A stretch of DNA of 64,000 nt from the NCBI RefSeq assembly GCF_007362475.1, contig NZ_CP041687.1, positions 2,232,001 through 2,296,000 on the forward strand, in the 5' to 3' direction. Position 1 is the first letter of the stretch. Each line of letters opens with the position of its first letter. The position numbers and the translations under genes were made by a program. The notes below the pieces were generated by a model. It made no database searches. It was given only the letters and a program-made list of their open reading frames with translations, and had not been told where the DNA came from. Origin of the DNA: Chryseobacterium sp. SNU WT5 (lineage in GTDB: Bacteria > Bacteroidota > Bacteroidia > Flavobacteriales > Weeksellaceae). Positions 52,533-60,582 of this stretch are shown here, piece by piece.

Positions 52533-52567
52533 ATTTTATTTGTTTTAATTACCATAGATTTACCTTT

Positions 52568-52575
52568 CAAAAGTA
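52568..52575 (-). promoter_or_regulatory. Promoter -10 element of the CoA-transferase gene
   Basis: On the minus strand TACTTTTG matches TAnnTTTG, 35 bases before the ATG. No TTG -33 element lies at the usual distance; an 18-bp palindrome occupies that place. Confidence 0.6.
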
Positions 52576-52582
52576 ATTCTTC

Positions 52583-52600
52583 CATTCCGGATCTGGAATG
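52583..52600. promoter_or_regulatory. 18-bp near-palindrome overlapping the -33 region
   Basis: CATTCC, GGATCT, GGAATG: the whole 18 bases are an inverted repeat except one central pair. It starts seven bases upstream of the CoA-transferase -10 element, where a -33 would lie, so it could bind an activator or repressor. Confidence 0.45.
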
Positions 52601-52640
52601 AGGAATATCAGTTTTCGATAAATTGTAGAGGTGATATTTG

Positions 52641-53828
52641 TTACTCCTGACTTCGATCTTTTAAAGTATGATCCTCTGTTTCTAACCAAGAAGTTTTGTA
52701 CGAAGGATCTTCTACTTTCATTGCTTCTTCAGTGATTTTAAAGGGTCGGAATGGATCTACCATTACCGCATATTCTTCTGTAAATTTCTTGCCAATACTA
52801 CGTTCCATCGCGCCAGGATGAGGTCCGTGTACGATTCCGCCTGGATGTAAGGTGAAATCCATTAAATCAATATGATTACGACTCATAAAATCGCCTTCCG
52901 TGTAAAATAGTACTTCATCTGAGTCTATATTGGAGTGGTTGTAAGGAGCTGGGATTGCCTGTGGATGGTAATCATACATTCTCGCCACAAAAGAACAGAT
53001 AACAAAGTTATGAGCCTCGAAGTTTTGGTGAATTGGCGGCGGCAAATGAACGCGACCCGTGATCGGTTCGAAATTTTTAATATTAAATTTATAAGGATAA
53101 AAATACCCGTCCCAACCTACCACATCAAAAGGGTGGGTTGCATAGATGAAATCCCAGATCTGATCTTCTTTTTTTACTTTTATTAAAAATTCACCTTTTT
53201 CGTCGGTTGGTTCAACAAAAGTGGGAACCACAACGTCTCGCTCACAAAAAGGAGAATGCTCCAACAATTGCCCGAACTCATTTCGGTAACGCTTTGGGGT
53301 ATAAATTGGGGAATGACTTTCAATAAAGAAAAGCACATTCTTTTCGTCTTTAAATTCGATAGAGTATATAGTTCCTCTCGGAATCACCAGGTAGTCACCA
53401 TAAGAAAAGTCTAAGTTACCGACGAAGGTTTTTAGCGTGCCAGTTCCTTCATGAATGAAAAGAAGCTCATCACATTCTGCATTTTTATAGAAGTAGTCAG
53501 TTGATTTTCTCGGTTTTGCCAAACCCATTTTCAGATCATTATTGACCATGAGGATTTTTCTACTATCCAAAAAATCTTCTTCAGAGGAAATATTCATCCC
53601 CTTGAACATTCTTGGTGTTACATTTTTTGCAACTGCAATTTTGGGTGTAACATCTTTCGGTTCGCTGATCGATTTAATTTGCGTAGGTCGATGAATATGG
53701 TATAAAAGCGAGGAGATTCCATGAAATCCTTCTGTTCCAAAAAGTTGTTCGTAATAGAATTTATCGTCGTCTGATTTAAAGACGGTATGGCGTTTATTTG
53801 GGATTTTTCCGGATTGTTGATATCTCAT
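52641..53828 (-). CDS. hmgA: Homogentisate 1,2-dioxygenase
   Basis: A 395-residue cupin-fold Fe(II) enzyme that opens homogentisate to maleylacetoacetate. The N-terminus (MRYQQSGKIPNKRHTVFK) and motifs YGDYLVIPRGTIYSI, VVGWDGYFYPYKFNI, and the metal-binding stretch with SDEVLFYTEGDFMSR and HPGGIVHGPHPG match the family. It is about 40 residues shorter than mammalian enzymes, as in other Bacteroidetes. It lies upstream of the CoA-transferase gene and the hpd unit on the same strand; 108 bases and a promoter separate it from the former. Confidence 0.95.
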   Translation of the reverse strand: MRYQQSGKIPNKRHTVFKSDDDKFYYEQLFGTEGFHGISSLLYHIHRPTQIKSISEPKDVTPKIAVAKNVTPRMFKGMNISSEEDFLDSRKILMVNNDLKMGLAKPRKSTDYFYKNAECDELLFIHEGTGTLKTFVGNLDFSYGDYLVIPRGTIYSIEFKDEKNVLFFIESHSPIYTPKRYRNEFGQLLEHSPFCERDVVVPTFVEPTDEKGEFLIKVKKEDQIWDFIYATHPFDVVGWDGYFYPYKFNIKNFEPITGRVHLPPPIHQNFEAHNFVICSFVARMYDYHPQAIPAPYNHSNIDSDEVLFYTEGDFMSRNHIDLMDFTLHPGGIVHGPHPGAMERSIGKKFTEEYAVMVDPFRPFKITEEAMKVEDPSYKTSWLETEDHTLKDRSQE

Positions 53829-53898
53829 TTGATTTGTTTTAGAAAGGTAAATTTAATGAAATTTTCAGACTTCCAGAAAATCCGGATTAATTAAGGAT

Positions 53899-54432
53899 TC
53901 AAAATTCGAAATTCATTACAGGTTCGTAAAAATTTTCTTCCAGTATACCGAATTGCTGAGATAGTAATTGAAGTCCCTCTATATTTTGTAAAATAGCCTC
54001 ATTGGAAATCGGAATAGCTCCTAAAGAGGTTTGTAAAATAAATGAGTTACCCGATTTTTGATACAGTGCATTTTCAAATGGTAATTTTCTGAAAAAATTT
54101 CCTGCGTTATCTACTGTTTCGCTAATGTTGGTATGGTGTACTAAAACGCCACCAGCAATAACATTATTCAAGACTTTAGAAATTGATGAGTCAGGAATTT
54201 CTGCGGTAATCAGTACGATGTTGGGTTGAAATTTCGCTGCTTTATCAAGGTCCGAGGTTTCAAGAATAACAAAGTCATTATAGGAATTTTTTGCGTTTCC
54301 ATTTTCTAAATAAAAATCAAATTCTTTATCGTTAAACTCTAAAACATGGATCAATAATTTTGATACTGAAGGCTGGGTGCTTAAAACCAAAACACGCGTT
54401 TTATTCTTAAAAGCTTCGAAATTATTTTCCAT
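53899..54432 (-). CDS. Degenerate Mur-ligase-like protein
   Basis: A 177-residue protein. ATG 54432 is used: it lies four bases after the upstream stop, while an earlier start (54543) would overlap that gene by 107 bases. It resembles the central domain of Mpl/MurC-type ligases: NKTRVLVLS, VSKLLIHVLEFNDKEFDFYL, ILETSDLDKAAKFQPNIVLIT, GGVLVHH, and a C-terminal LQNIEGLQLLSQQFGILEENFYE like that of Mpl. The P-loop GKTT is replaced (STQPSVSK), and both flanking domains are missing, so it cannot bind ATP in the usual way. The likeness is by memory; its role is unknown. Confidence 0.7.
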   Translation of the reverse strand: MENNFEAFKNKTRVLVLSTQPSVSKLLIHVLEFNDKEFDFYLENGNAKNSYNDFVILETSDLDKAAKFQPNIVLITAEIPDSSISKVLNNVIAGGVLVHHTNISETVDNAGNFFRKLPFENALYQKSGNSFILQTSLGAIPISNEAILQNIEGLQLLSQQFGILEENFYEPVMNFEF

Positions 54433-54436
54433 CAAA

Positions 54437-54880
54437 TTATTTTCCAGATTTGGTTGTTGTATTTTGGTCGATGATTTGTTGAAAAACGACCACAATTTTA
54501 TTCCAGCGTGGCAGATCATTTTCCATGATAAAAGAAGCGTCACTCTTGCTTCCGCTATTATTTCCTTTTTTTACGTTAATACTAGTTGTAATATTATCAT
54601 AAACTTTTTTGTAATCTTCGCGAATCATTCTAAAATTATTTTCAGTAAGAACGCGTTCGATATTTTTTAGATCATCATTAGAAATGGTGAAATCTTTTTT
54701 TATGTTTTTCTGGTGCCCTTCAAAAGAATAATGAACCTTGTTTCCTTTGATCAGTAAGTTTTCATAAATCGGTGCAAAACCTCCGCTGCGGGAATAGCTG
54801 TAATCAAAATCAGAATATTTATCCTGACTGCCGCAGCTTGCTAAAATAATCAATAAAAATACGTATATCAGCTTTTTCAT
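54437..54880 (-). CDS. Small lipoprotein of unknown function
   Basis: A 147-residue lipoprotein: MKKLIYVFLLIILASCGSQ with the acylated Cys at residue 16. The mature part has tyrosine- and serine-rich DFDYSYSRSGGFAPIYENL, a strand pair KVHYSFEGHQK, and NNFRMIREDYKKVYDNITTSI. It is followed four bases later by the Mur-ligase-like gene and preceded 10 bases upstream by the acyltransferase gene, so the three are one operon. I do not recognise the domain. Confidence 0.8.
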   Translation of the reverse strand: MKKLIYVFLLIILASCGSQDKYSDFDYSYSRSGGFAPIYENLLIKGNKVHYSFEGHQKNIKKDFTISNDDLKNIERVLTENNFRMIREDYKKVYDNITTSINVKKGNNSGSKSDASFIMENDLPRWNKIVVVFQQIIDQNTTTKSGK

Positions 54881-54890
54881 AAAGTACTTT

Positions 54891-55694
54891 TTAATTTTTA
54901 ATTTCTGTTTTTTGAGCTTTTAGTTCTTCATCGTACTCATGCAATACATTAAAATCTTCGGTTTGTTCTATAGCAACCATTATTTTTCGCATGATGGTAT
55001 GGGAATCATCCTTTTCGTAGTCAATATCCAAAGGGGGTTTAAATTCCATAGTCGGCTTTACACCAGTTACTTTTACCCTTAGTCCCTTTTTATCGAAAGC
55101 TCTTCTAAAACCATTAATTTTAATTGGAATTACAATAGGTTTTTGATTTTTAACCAATTTCGCTGTTCCTTTTCTTCCCTGTGCGAATGCAGAGGTAGTA
55201 CCCTGTGGGAAAGTGATTACCCAGCCATTATCCAACGCTTTCATAATGTTTTCAACTTCAGACAAATCAACCATTCTGTTTACATTATGTCCTTCTGCAC
55301 GCCAGGTTCTTTTTACAGTAACTGCTCCAGCCAACTTGAAGATTCTTGTCATAAATCCTTTATTCATCGTTTCTTCCGCGGCAACATAATAAATGTCAAC
55401 TTTTGGATTTAAGAGATAAATTGGATTTTTAATCGAATTTAAATAACCATTGTTTACCGCGCAAAAAGCCTGATACATAGCCGCAACATCTGCGAAATAC
55501 GTTTGATGATTGGATACGAAGAGCACATTGGAATCAGGAAGATCAACTAAATTTTCGGCGCCAGAAATTTTCAGCTTATTAAAACCGTTGAACCGTCGGT
55601 AGGAGATCATCCCTAAGATAAAAATTATCAACCGTTTTAAGAAATACAGATTACCAAAGGCATCTGTGAATATATTTTTCTTCGCCATTTTCAA
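54891..55694 (-). CDS. Lysophospholipid acyltransferase (PlsC family)
   Basis: A 267-residue membrane-associated acyltransferase. It matches the PlsC/AGPAT fold, with motif I as SNHQTYFADVAAM, where five residues separate H and D (instead of four), and motif III as FPQGTTSAFAQGRKGTA, where Gln replaces the usual Glu of FPEGT. These changes look like a subfamily trait rather than damage, because the surrounding sequence is well kept. It would acylate a lysophosphatidate or an ornithine-type lipid; which is not clear. First of the lipoprotein/Mur-like operon after the NUDIX gene. Confidence 0.87.
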   Translation of the reverse strand: MKMAKKNIFTDAFGNLYFLKRLIIFILGMISYRRFNGFNKLKISGAENLVDLPDSNVLFVSNHQTYFADVAAMYQAFCAVNNGYLNSIKNPIYLLNPKVDIYYVAAEETMNKGFMTRIFKLAGAVTVKRTWRAEGHNVNRMVDLSEVENIMKALDNGWVITFPQGTTSAFAQGRKGTAKLVKNQKPIVIPIKINGFRRAFDKKGLRVKVTGVKPTMEFKPPLDIDYEKDDSHTIMRKIMVAIEQTEDFNVLHEYDEELKAQKTEIKN

Positions 55695-55713
55695 ATTAAC
55701 ATAATTTGCGAAT

Positions 55714-56343
55714 TTACAAATTTTTCAATAATTGACTGAACTCACTCAAAATCATAGAAGTCGCTCCCCAAATGATGTACCCGTTGAAATTAATCACCGG
55801 AACTTCTACGCCTCTTGAACCTGGTAAAGTCATCATCTCAGGTTCATTACCCAATGCTAAAATAGAAGAGATTGGGAATTCAATCAGTTCTACAGCCTCA
55901 CTTTCCTGCAATATAAATTGCGGATTTTTTTTTGTGTAAGAAACAAAAGCTTTGACATAAAAATTACTTGGCGGGATATAGATTGGGGAAAGTTCGCGAA
56001 TGATTCTTATGTAATGTTCTTCAATTCCCACTTCTTCTGAAGTTTCCCTTTTTGCGGTAGTTGCAAACGTGGGATCACAATCCTCCTTTTTTCCACCAGG
56101 TAAAGAAATTTGGCCACTGTGACGGTCTCTTTCATTCTCGCTGCGGACAATTAACGGGATATACCATTCATTATCTTTCAAATATAAAAGAATGTTGACT
56201 GCTGCAAATTTTGGATTTTTTTCTAGAATTTCGTCATAAGAATAAAGTGGACGGTAAGGTGGCGAATAAATTTCATGTGCAGCCTCGCCTTGAAGCATTG
56301 CCTGTTGTATTTTTGTTAATAGATCGCGACCAAAGGTTTTCAT
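55714..56343 (-). CDS. CoA pyrophosphatase, NUDIX family
   Basis: A 209-residue NUDIX hydrolase of the NudL/YeaB coenzyme A pyrophosphatase group. The preceding LPGG and Nudix box (GGKKEDCDPTFATTAKRETS, then EEVGI) are intact, and the upstream VLLYLKDNEWYIPLIVRSEN strand with SGQISLPGG is typical of CoA pyrophosphatases. It probably limits CoA or removes damaged CoA. It lies 19 bases before the acyltransferase gene and may head that operon. A 386-base gene-free stretch precedes it. Confidence 0.9.
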   Translation of the reverse strand: MKTFGRDLLTKIQQAMLQGEAAHEIYSPPYRPLYSYDEILEKNPKFAAVNILLYLKDNEWYIPLIVRSENERDRHSGQISLPGGKKEDCDPTFATTAKRETSEEVGIEEHYIRIIRELSPIYIPPSNFYVKAFVSYTKKNPQFILQESEAVELIEFPISSILALGNEPEMMTLPGSRGVEVPVINFNGYIIWGATSMILSEFSQLLKNL

Positions 56344-56729
56344 ATTACAAATTTACAAAATACGTTAATGAAAGTGTTTTAAAGGAAAGTTAAATTTATA
56401 AATAATTTAAAGTGAAACTGATCAATTAAGGCAATTGTTTAAATTTATTTAAAGTGAAAGAATGGATTTCATTTCCGCGTTTTATCCTGACCTTGAGTTT
56501 AAGAATATTTTTTTCTAGGTCGTTTAGGGATATAAATACTACAAAAAACGAAAATAGAGATTTCAACATAAGGTGATTATTGTTTATTGATCAAATATTA
56601 AACTAGTACAAATATTTCAAAAAAGAGCTAATTCTTCTACTGAAAATGACCTTTTTTTCAAAACTACTTCTTTGAAGAATCCCTTTTCGTTTTAATTTTT
56701 GCTACTTTTGCATCTCTTAAAAAATCAGA
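56344..56729. other. Divergent intergenic region, NUDIX gene / mgtE
   Basis: 386 bases without a gene. It holds the mgtE -10 element and a 13-base direct repeat ATTTAAAGTGAAA at 56405-56417 and 56447-56459 (42 bases apart, about four helical turns). I found no M-box-like fold, tRNA or coding small ORF. Confidence 0.5.
56703..56710 (+). promoter_or_regulatory. mgtE promoter -10 element
   Basis: TACTTTTG fits TAnnTTTG and ends 19 bases before the TTG start of mgtE at 56730. Confidence 0.6.
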
Positions 56730-58049
56730 TTGGAAACTTCGGAAATTATTTTTAACCCTCAAGATATTGCAGAAACGCTGAGCGAATTACACGTTGATCA
56801 GCGGCTTATAGCATTCTTGAAAGTTCCGAAGCAATATAAAGCAGATGTGTTTTCGCATTTGGATCCTGATTTTCAAGAAGAAACCATCCGAAGGATAGGA
56901 AACGAAGAAGTTTCTGAACTTTTGAATGCGATGACTCCTGATGACAGAACTGCTTTGTTTGAGGATTTTCCAGATGAATTGATCAAGTATTCCATTAATC
57001 ATCTAAATCCGAAAGAAAGGAGGATCGCCCTAAAATTACTGGGTTATCATGTAGATTCCATTGCGCGTTTGATGACTCCATACTATATTCAGATCCGTAA
57101 GGAGTGGACTGTTAAAAAGTGTTTTCAGCAGATCAAAAAAGTAGGTAAAAAGGTGGAGACCATGAACCACCTTTATGTGGTTGATGAAAAAAACCGCCTT
57201 ATTGATGATATTGCTATCGGATCGCTTCTGTTGGCAGAAGAAGATACTTTAATTTCAGAAATAACTGATGATCATTTTGTTGCTATTACAACGACAACGT
57301 CAAAAGAAGATGCCGTTCTTTATTTCGAAAAATATGACCGTTCTGCTTTACCGATTGTTACGGAAGCGGGTGTTCTTGTAGGAATTGTAACTATTGATGA
57401 TATTTTAGACCAGATTGCAGCTCAGAATACTGAAGATATCCAGAGATTTGGGGGTGTGGACGCGCTCGATATGCCTTATACGCAAACCTCCTGGATAGAA
57501 ATGGTTAAAAAACGGGGAACATGGTTGGTGATTCTTTTTTTCTCCGAAATGTTAACGGCTTCTGCAATGGGATTTTTTGAACATGAAATTGAAAAAGCAG
57601 TCGTACTCGCACTTTTCGTTCCACTAATTATTTCCAGTGGTGGAAATTCCGGTTCGCAGGCGGCAACGCTGATTATTCGTGCGATGGCACTTCAAGAAAT
57701 TGGTTTGAAAGATTGGTGGTATGTCATGCGAAAAGAAATTGTTTCGGGAATTTTGCTTGGTGGGATTCTGGGTATTATTGGTTTTATCAGAATCATGACG
57801 TGGCAAAAAACGGGATTGTATGATTACGGTGAGCATTGGGTTTATATTGGCTTTAGTATTGCGGTTTCGTTGGTGTTAATAATCCTTTGGGGAACGCTTT
57901 CTGGTTCGATGATTCCTTTTGTTTTAAAAAGATTTAAACTGGATCCTGCAACTTCATCCGCGCCGTTTGTAGCGACCTTGGTCGATGTGACTGGTTTGAT
58001 TATTTATTTCACCGTAGCCGGGATGTTCCTGGCAGGAAAACTCCTTTAA
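56730..58049 (+). CDS. mgtE: Magnesium transporter MgtE
   Basis: A 439-residue homodimeric Mg2+ channel. The cytosolic N domain (about 1-125), a CBS pair (about 130-250, with [23 protein letters not shown]) and five membrane helices (about 275-439) follow the family order. The selectivity region [20 protein letters not shown] is intact. The start is TTG at 56730: no in-frame ATG lies near and the next Met would cut the N domain. Its promoter -10 is just upstream. The next gene begins three bases after the stop. Confidence 0.94.
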   Translation: METSEIIFNPQDIAETLSELHVDQRLIAFLKVPKQYKADVFSHLDPDFQEETIRRIGNEEVSELLNAMTPDDRTALFEDFPDELIKYSINHLNPKERRIALKLLGYHVDSIARLMTPYYIQIRKEWTVKKCFQQIKKVGKKVETMNHLYVVDEKNRLIDDIAIGSLLLAEEDTLISEITDDHFVAITTTTSKEDAVLYFEKYDRSALPIVTEAGVLVGIVTIDDILDQIAAQNTEDIQRFGGVDALDMPYTQTSWIEMVKKRGTWLVILFFSEMLTASAMGFFEHEIEKAVVLALFVPLIISSGGNSGSQAATLIIRAMALQEIGLKDWWYVMRKEIVSGILLGGILGIIGFIRIMTWQKTGLYDYGEHWVYIGFSIAVSLVLIILWGTLSGSMIPFVLKRFKLDPATSSAPFVATLVDVTGLIIYFTVAGMFLAGKLL

Positions 58050-58052
58050 ATC

Positions 58053-58778
58053 ATGAGAATTATTTCATTGGTTCCCAGTATTACCGAAACGCTTTTTGAT
58101 TTTGGCTTAACTGATGTAGACGTTGTTGGACGTACTAAATTTTGTATTCATCCGGCTGATTTAGTTAAAAATGTAGAAATTATAGGTGGTACAAAAAATT
58201 TGAATCTGGATAAAATTAAAGCGCTTAAACCCGATTTAATTATTGCCAACAAAGAAGAAAATGAAAAGTTTCAAGTTGAAGAATTAATGAAAGATTTTAA
58301 AGTTTGGGTGACCGATATCGAAACTTTAGAAGATAATCAAGCATTTATAACCGAACTTGGAGCCCTCTTAGATAGAGAAGAATTAGCCGAAAATTTTAAT
58401 CAGGGAATTGCCTCTATCTTTAACGGTATTAATGTCTCCAAATCTAAAACGGTGGCCTATCTTATTTGGAGAAATCCTTACATGACGGTAGGTTCCGATA
58501 CTTTTATTAATGAGGTATTAGAAAAACTCGGCTTTGAAAATTTATTTAAATCTCAAACAAGATATCCGGAAATTTCAGGTGAAGATTTAAAAAATGCTGA
58601 TCTTATTTTTCTTTCTTCAGAACCATATCCTTTTCAGCAAAAGCACATCGATGAACTTCAATTACAACAGATAAATAATGAGATGATTTTAGTCGATGGT
58701 GAAGCATTTTCCTGGTTTGGAACCCATTTAATAAAGGTACAGAAATATTTGAAAGAGTTATCTTTAGAACTCGCATAA
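58053..58778 (+). CDS. BtuF-like periplasmic-binding-fold protein without signal peptide
   Basis: A 241-residue protein of the cobalamin/siderophore-binding (helical backbone metal receptor) family. Family features are RIISLVPSITETLFDFGL, VGRTKFCIHPAD, GGTKNLNLDKIKALKPDLIIAN and LIWRNPYMTVGSDTFINEVL. No signal peptide precedes the fold: the protein starts directly with the first strand, so it appears cytosolic, unlike ordinary BtuF. It follows mgtE by three bases and has no ABC permease near it. Its ligand is unknown. Confidence 0.87.
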   Translation: MRIISLVPSITETLFDFGLTDVDVVGRTKFCIHPADLVKNVEIIGGTKNLNLDKIKALKPDLIIANKEENEKFQVEELMKDFKVWVTDIETLEDNQAFITELGALLDREELAENFNQGIASIFNGINVSKSKTVAYLIWRNPYMTVGSDTFINEVLEKLGFENLFKSQTRYPEISGEDLKNADLIFLSSEPYPFQQKHIDELQLQQINNEMILVDGEAFSWFGTHLIKVQKYLKELSLELA

Positions 58779-58805
58779 AAAAAGGATTCTTTCGAAAAAG
58801 AATCC
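58777..58805 (-). terminator. Terminator of dapA
   Basis: GGATTCTTT and AAAGAATCC form a 9-bp stem around CGAA. On the minus strand it is followed by a run of seven T; it overlaps the stop of the convergent BtuF-like gene. Confidence 0.85.
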
Positions 58806-58828
58806 CTTCGTATTATTTTAATAAGCAA

Positions 58829-59701
58829 TTAAATGGTAGCCATTTGAGCTTTAATTTTATTCTGTAACTCTTCTGTTGCCACGACTAATGGCAGTCTTAC
58901 GAAATTTTTAACGATTCCAAGTTCAGCCAATACTGTTTTAATTCCGGCTGGATTTCCTTCAGCAAAGATCATTCGTGTAATTTCTACCAATTTATTGTGA
59001 ATTTCATAGGCCTCTTTCACTTTTCCGTCAAAAGCCAACTGAACCATTGTTGAAAACTCTTTCGGATATCCTTGTCCAATTACCGAAATTACTCCATTCC
59101 CACCTGCTAAAGTTACAGGTAGCGTATATTCGTCGTCGCCAGATACCAGATTGAAGTTCTCAGGTTTTTGTCTCAAAATATCAAAATACTGTAGGATATT
59201 AGGTGCTGCTTCTTTGATCATCATGAGATTCGGGAATTCCTTCGCTAACCTCAATGTTGTCGATGCCTCAATATTCTGCCCGGTCCGAGAAGGAACATTA
59301 TAAATGATTATTTTTTTTCCTATTCCAGCTAATACTTTGTAATGCTGATAAAGTCCTTCTTGGTTTGGTCTGTTATAATATGGTGAAACAGAAAGTATCG
59401 CTTCGAAATCCGCTAGATCGCTCTCTTCGATTTCTTTTTTAACTTCCATCGTGTTATTGCCACCAATTCCCAGAACCAAAGGAAGTCGCTTATTGTTAAT
59501 CTTTATAATGTGTTTGGTTACAGCGTCCTTTTCTTCCTTTGAAAGTGTTGCCGCTTCTGCTGTTGTTCCCAAAACGACCAAATAATTTGTTCCGTTTTTG
59601 ATATTGAACTCAATCAATTTCGTTAAAGAATCGAAATCTACCGATAAATCTTCATTAAATGGCGTTACTAAAGCAACACCCAAACCTTTTAAATTACTCA
59701 T
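58829..59701 (-). CDS. dapA: 4-hydroxy-tetrahydrodipicolinate synthase
   Basis: A 290-residue TIM-barrel lyase that condenses pyruvate with aspartate semialdehyde in lysine and diaminopimelate biosynthesis. Typical segments are GVALVTPFNEDLSVDF at the start, LGTTAEAATLSKEEK, YNVPSRTGQNIEAST with the catalytic tyrosine, and the Schiff-base lysine in MMIKEAA, then SGDDEYTLPVTLAGGNGVISV. Length is normal. It is a single gene on the minus strand, divergent from the nucleotidase genes. Confidence 0.95.
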   Translation of the reverse strand: MSNLKGLGVALVTPFNEDLSVDFDSLTKLIEFNIKNGTNYLVVLGTTAEAATLSKEEKDAVTKHIIKINNKRLPLVLGIGGNNTMEVKKEIEESDLADFEAILSVSPYYNRPNQEGLYQHYKVLAGIGKKIIIYNVPSRTGQNIEASTTLRLAKEFPNLMMIKEAAPNILQYFDILRQKPENFNLVSGDDEYTLPVTLAGGNGVISVIGQGYPKEFSTMVQLAFDGKVKEAYEIHNKLVEITRMIFAEGNPAGIKTVLAELGIVKNFVRLPLVVATEELQNKIKAQMATI

Positions 59702-59783
59702 TATTATAAAATTAATCTTTCAAAAATACAAAAATTAATGGGAGAATTTAATTAAAAAAGAGATAAGTTTATATTCATATCTT

Positions 59784-59791
59784 TATATTTG
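59784..59791 (+). promoter_or_regulatory. Promoter -10 element of the nucleotidase operon
   Basis: TATATTTG matches TAnnTTTG, 20 bases before ATG 59812. Confidence 0.6.
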
Positions 59792-59811
59792 CAACCACAG
59801 ATTTAGGGATT

Positions 59812-60582
59812 ATGAAGACAAAATTTTTAATGCTCAGTTTGGTGTTTTTATCGATTATCTCGTGTAGAACTTCACTAAGCTTTGCCAGCGTTCAGACCGA
59901 GAAAAATATTGCTATTTCGAAAGATTTACCAGAAGATCAAAATTTTAAGGAAGTTATTAAACCTTATAGAATGGAATTGGAAGGTAAAATGAATACCAAA
60001 ATTTCTCATACATCAGTAGATTTAACGAAACAAGGAGACAATAGTAATCTGGGCAATCTTCTTGCAGATTATACTTTTGAAGGTGCCGATGAGTGGGCGA
60101 AAAAGAATGGAATTCCAAACGGAGTTGATGGTGCGGTGATCAATATCGGGGGAATTAGAACTACGATTGCAGTAGGTGATATTTTGACCAGACAGATTTA
60201 TGAAGTAATGCCTTTTGAAAATGAAGTGATGATCATGAAGATGAAAGGGACCGATATGCAGGGGCTTTTTGATTATTATTTGAAAACATTGAAAAATAAT
60301 CCAGTTTCGCACATTGTTATTGAAACAGATAAAGATAAAATAATCAAGCAGCTCATCAATGGAAAACCTATTGATCCTCAAAAAGTGTATTACATTGCAA
60401 CCTCTGATTATTTGGCGTTAGGTGGAGATAATATGGATTATTTCAAAAAAGGTGAAATGATTTCAACAGGTGTTAAATTACGTGATTTATTTCTTGAGAA
60501 ATTTATTGCTAATCCTGAAGTTAAAGTTCCTACTGATATGCGTTTAGATTTTAAAAATAAGAAAAACAAAACTGATGAATAG
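59812..60582 (+). CDS. 5'-nucleotidase C-terminal domain as a separate lipoprotein
   Basis: A 256-residue lipoprotein (FLSIISCRT lipobox) consisting only of the substrate-binding C-terminal domain of UshA-type 5'-nucleotidases. Seen are SNLGNLLADYTFEGADEWAK, GGIRTTIAVGDILTRQIYEV, MPFENEVMIMKMKG and YIATSDYLALGGDNMDYF, the last holding the nucleobase-stacking region. The metallophosphatase half is encoded by the next gene, overlapping by 8 bases. The two products would form a two-chain enzyme, with the domain order reversed in the DNA relative to the usual single protein. Confidence 0.88.
   Translation: MKTKFLMLSLVFLSIISCRTSLSFASVQTEKNIAISKDLPEDQNFKEVIKPYRMELEGKMNTKISHTSVDLTKQGDNSNLGNLLADYTFEGADEWAKKNGIPNGVDGAVINIGGIRTTIAVGDILTRQIYEVMPFENEVMIMKMKGTDMQGLFDYYLKTLKNNPVSHIVIETDKDKIIKQLINGKPIDPQKVYYIATSDYLALGGDNMDYFKKGEMISTGVKLRDLFLEKFIANPEVKVPTDMRLDFKNKKNKTDE

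Noticed and set aside
56344-56729. Magnesium riboswitch (M-box) before mgtE
   Set aside because: No long structured leader can be recognised, and the -10 element lies only 19 bases before the start, so the transcribed leader is too short.
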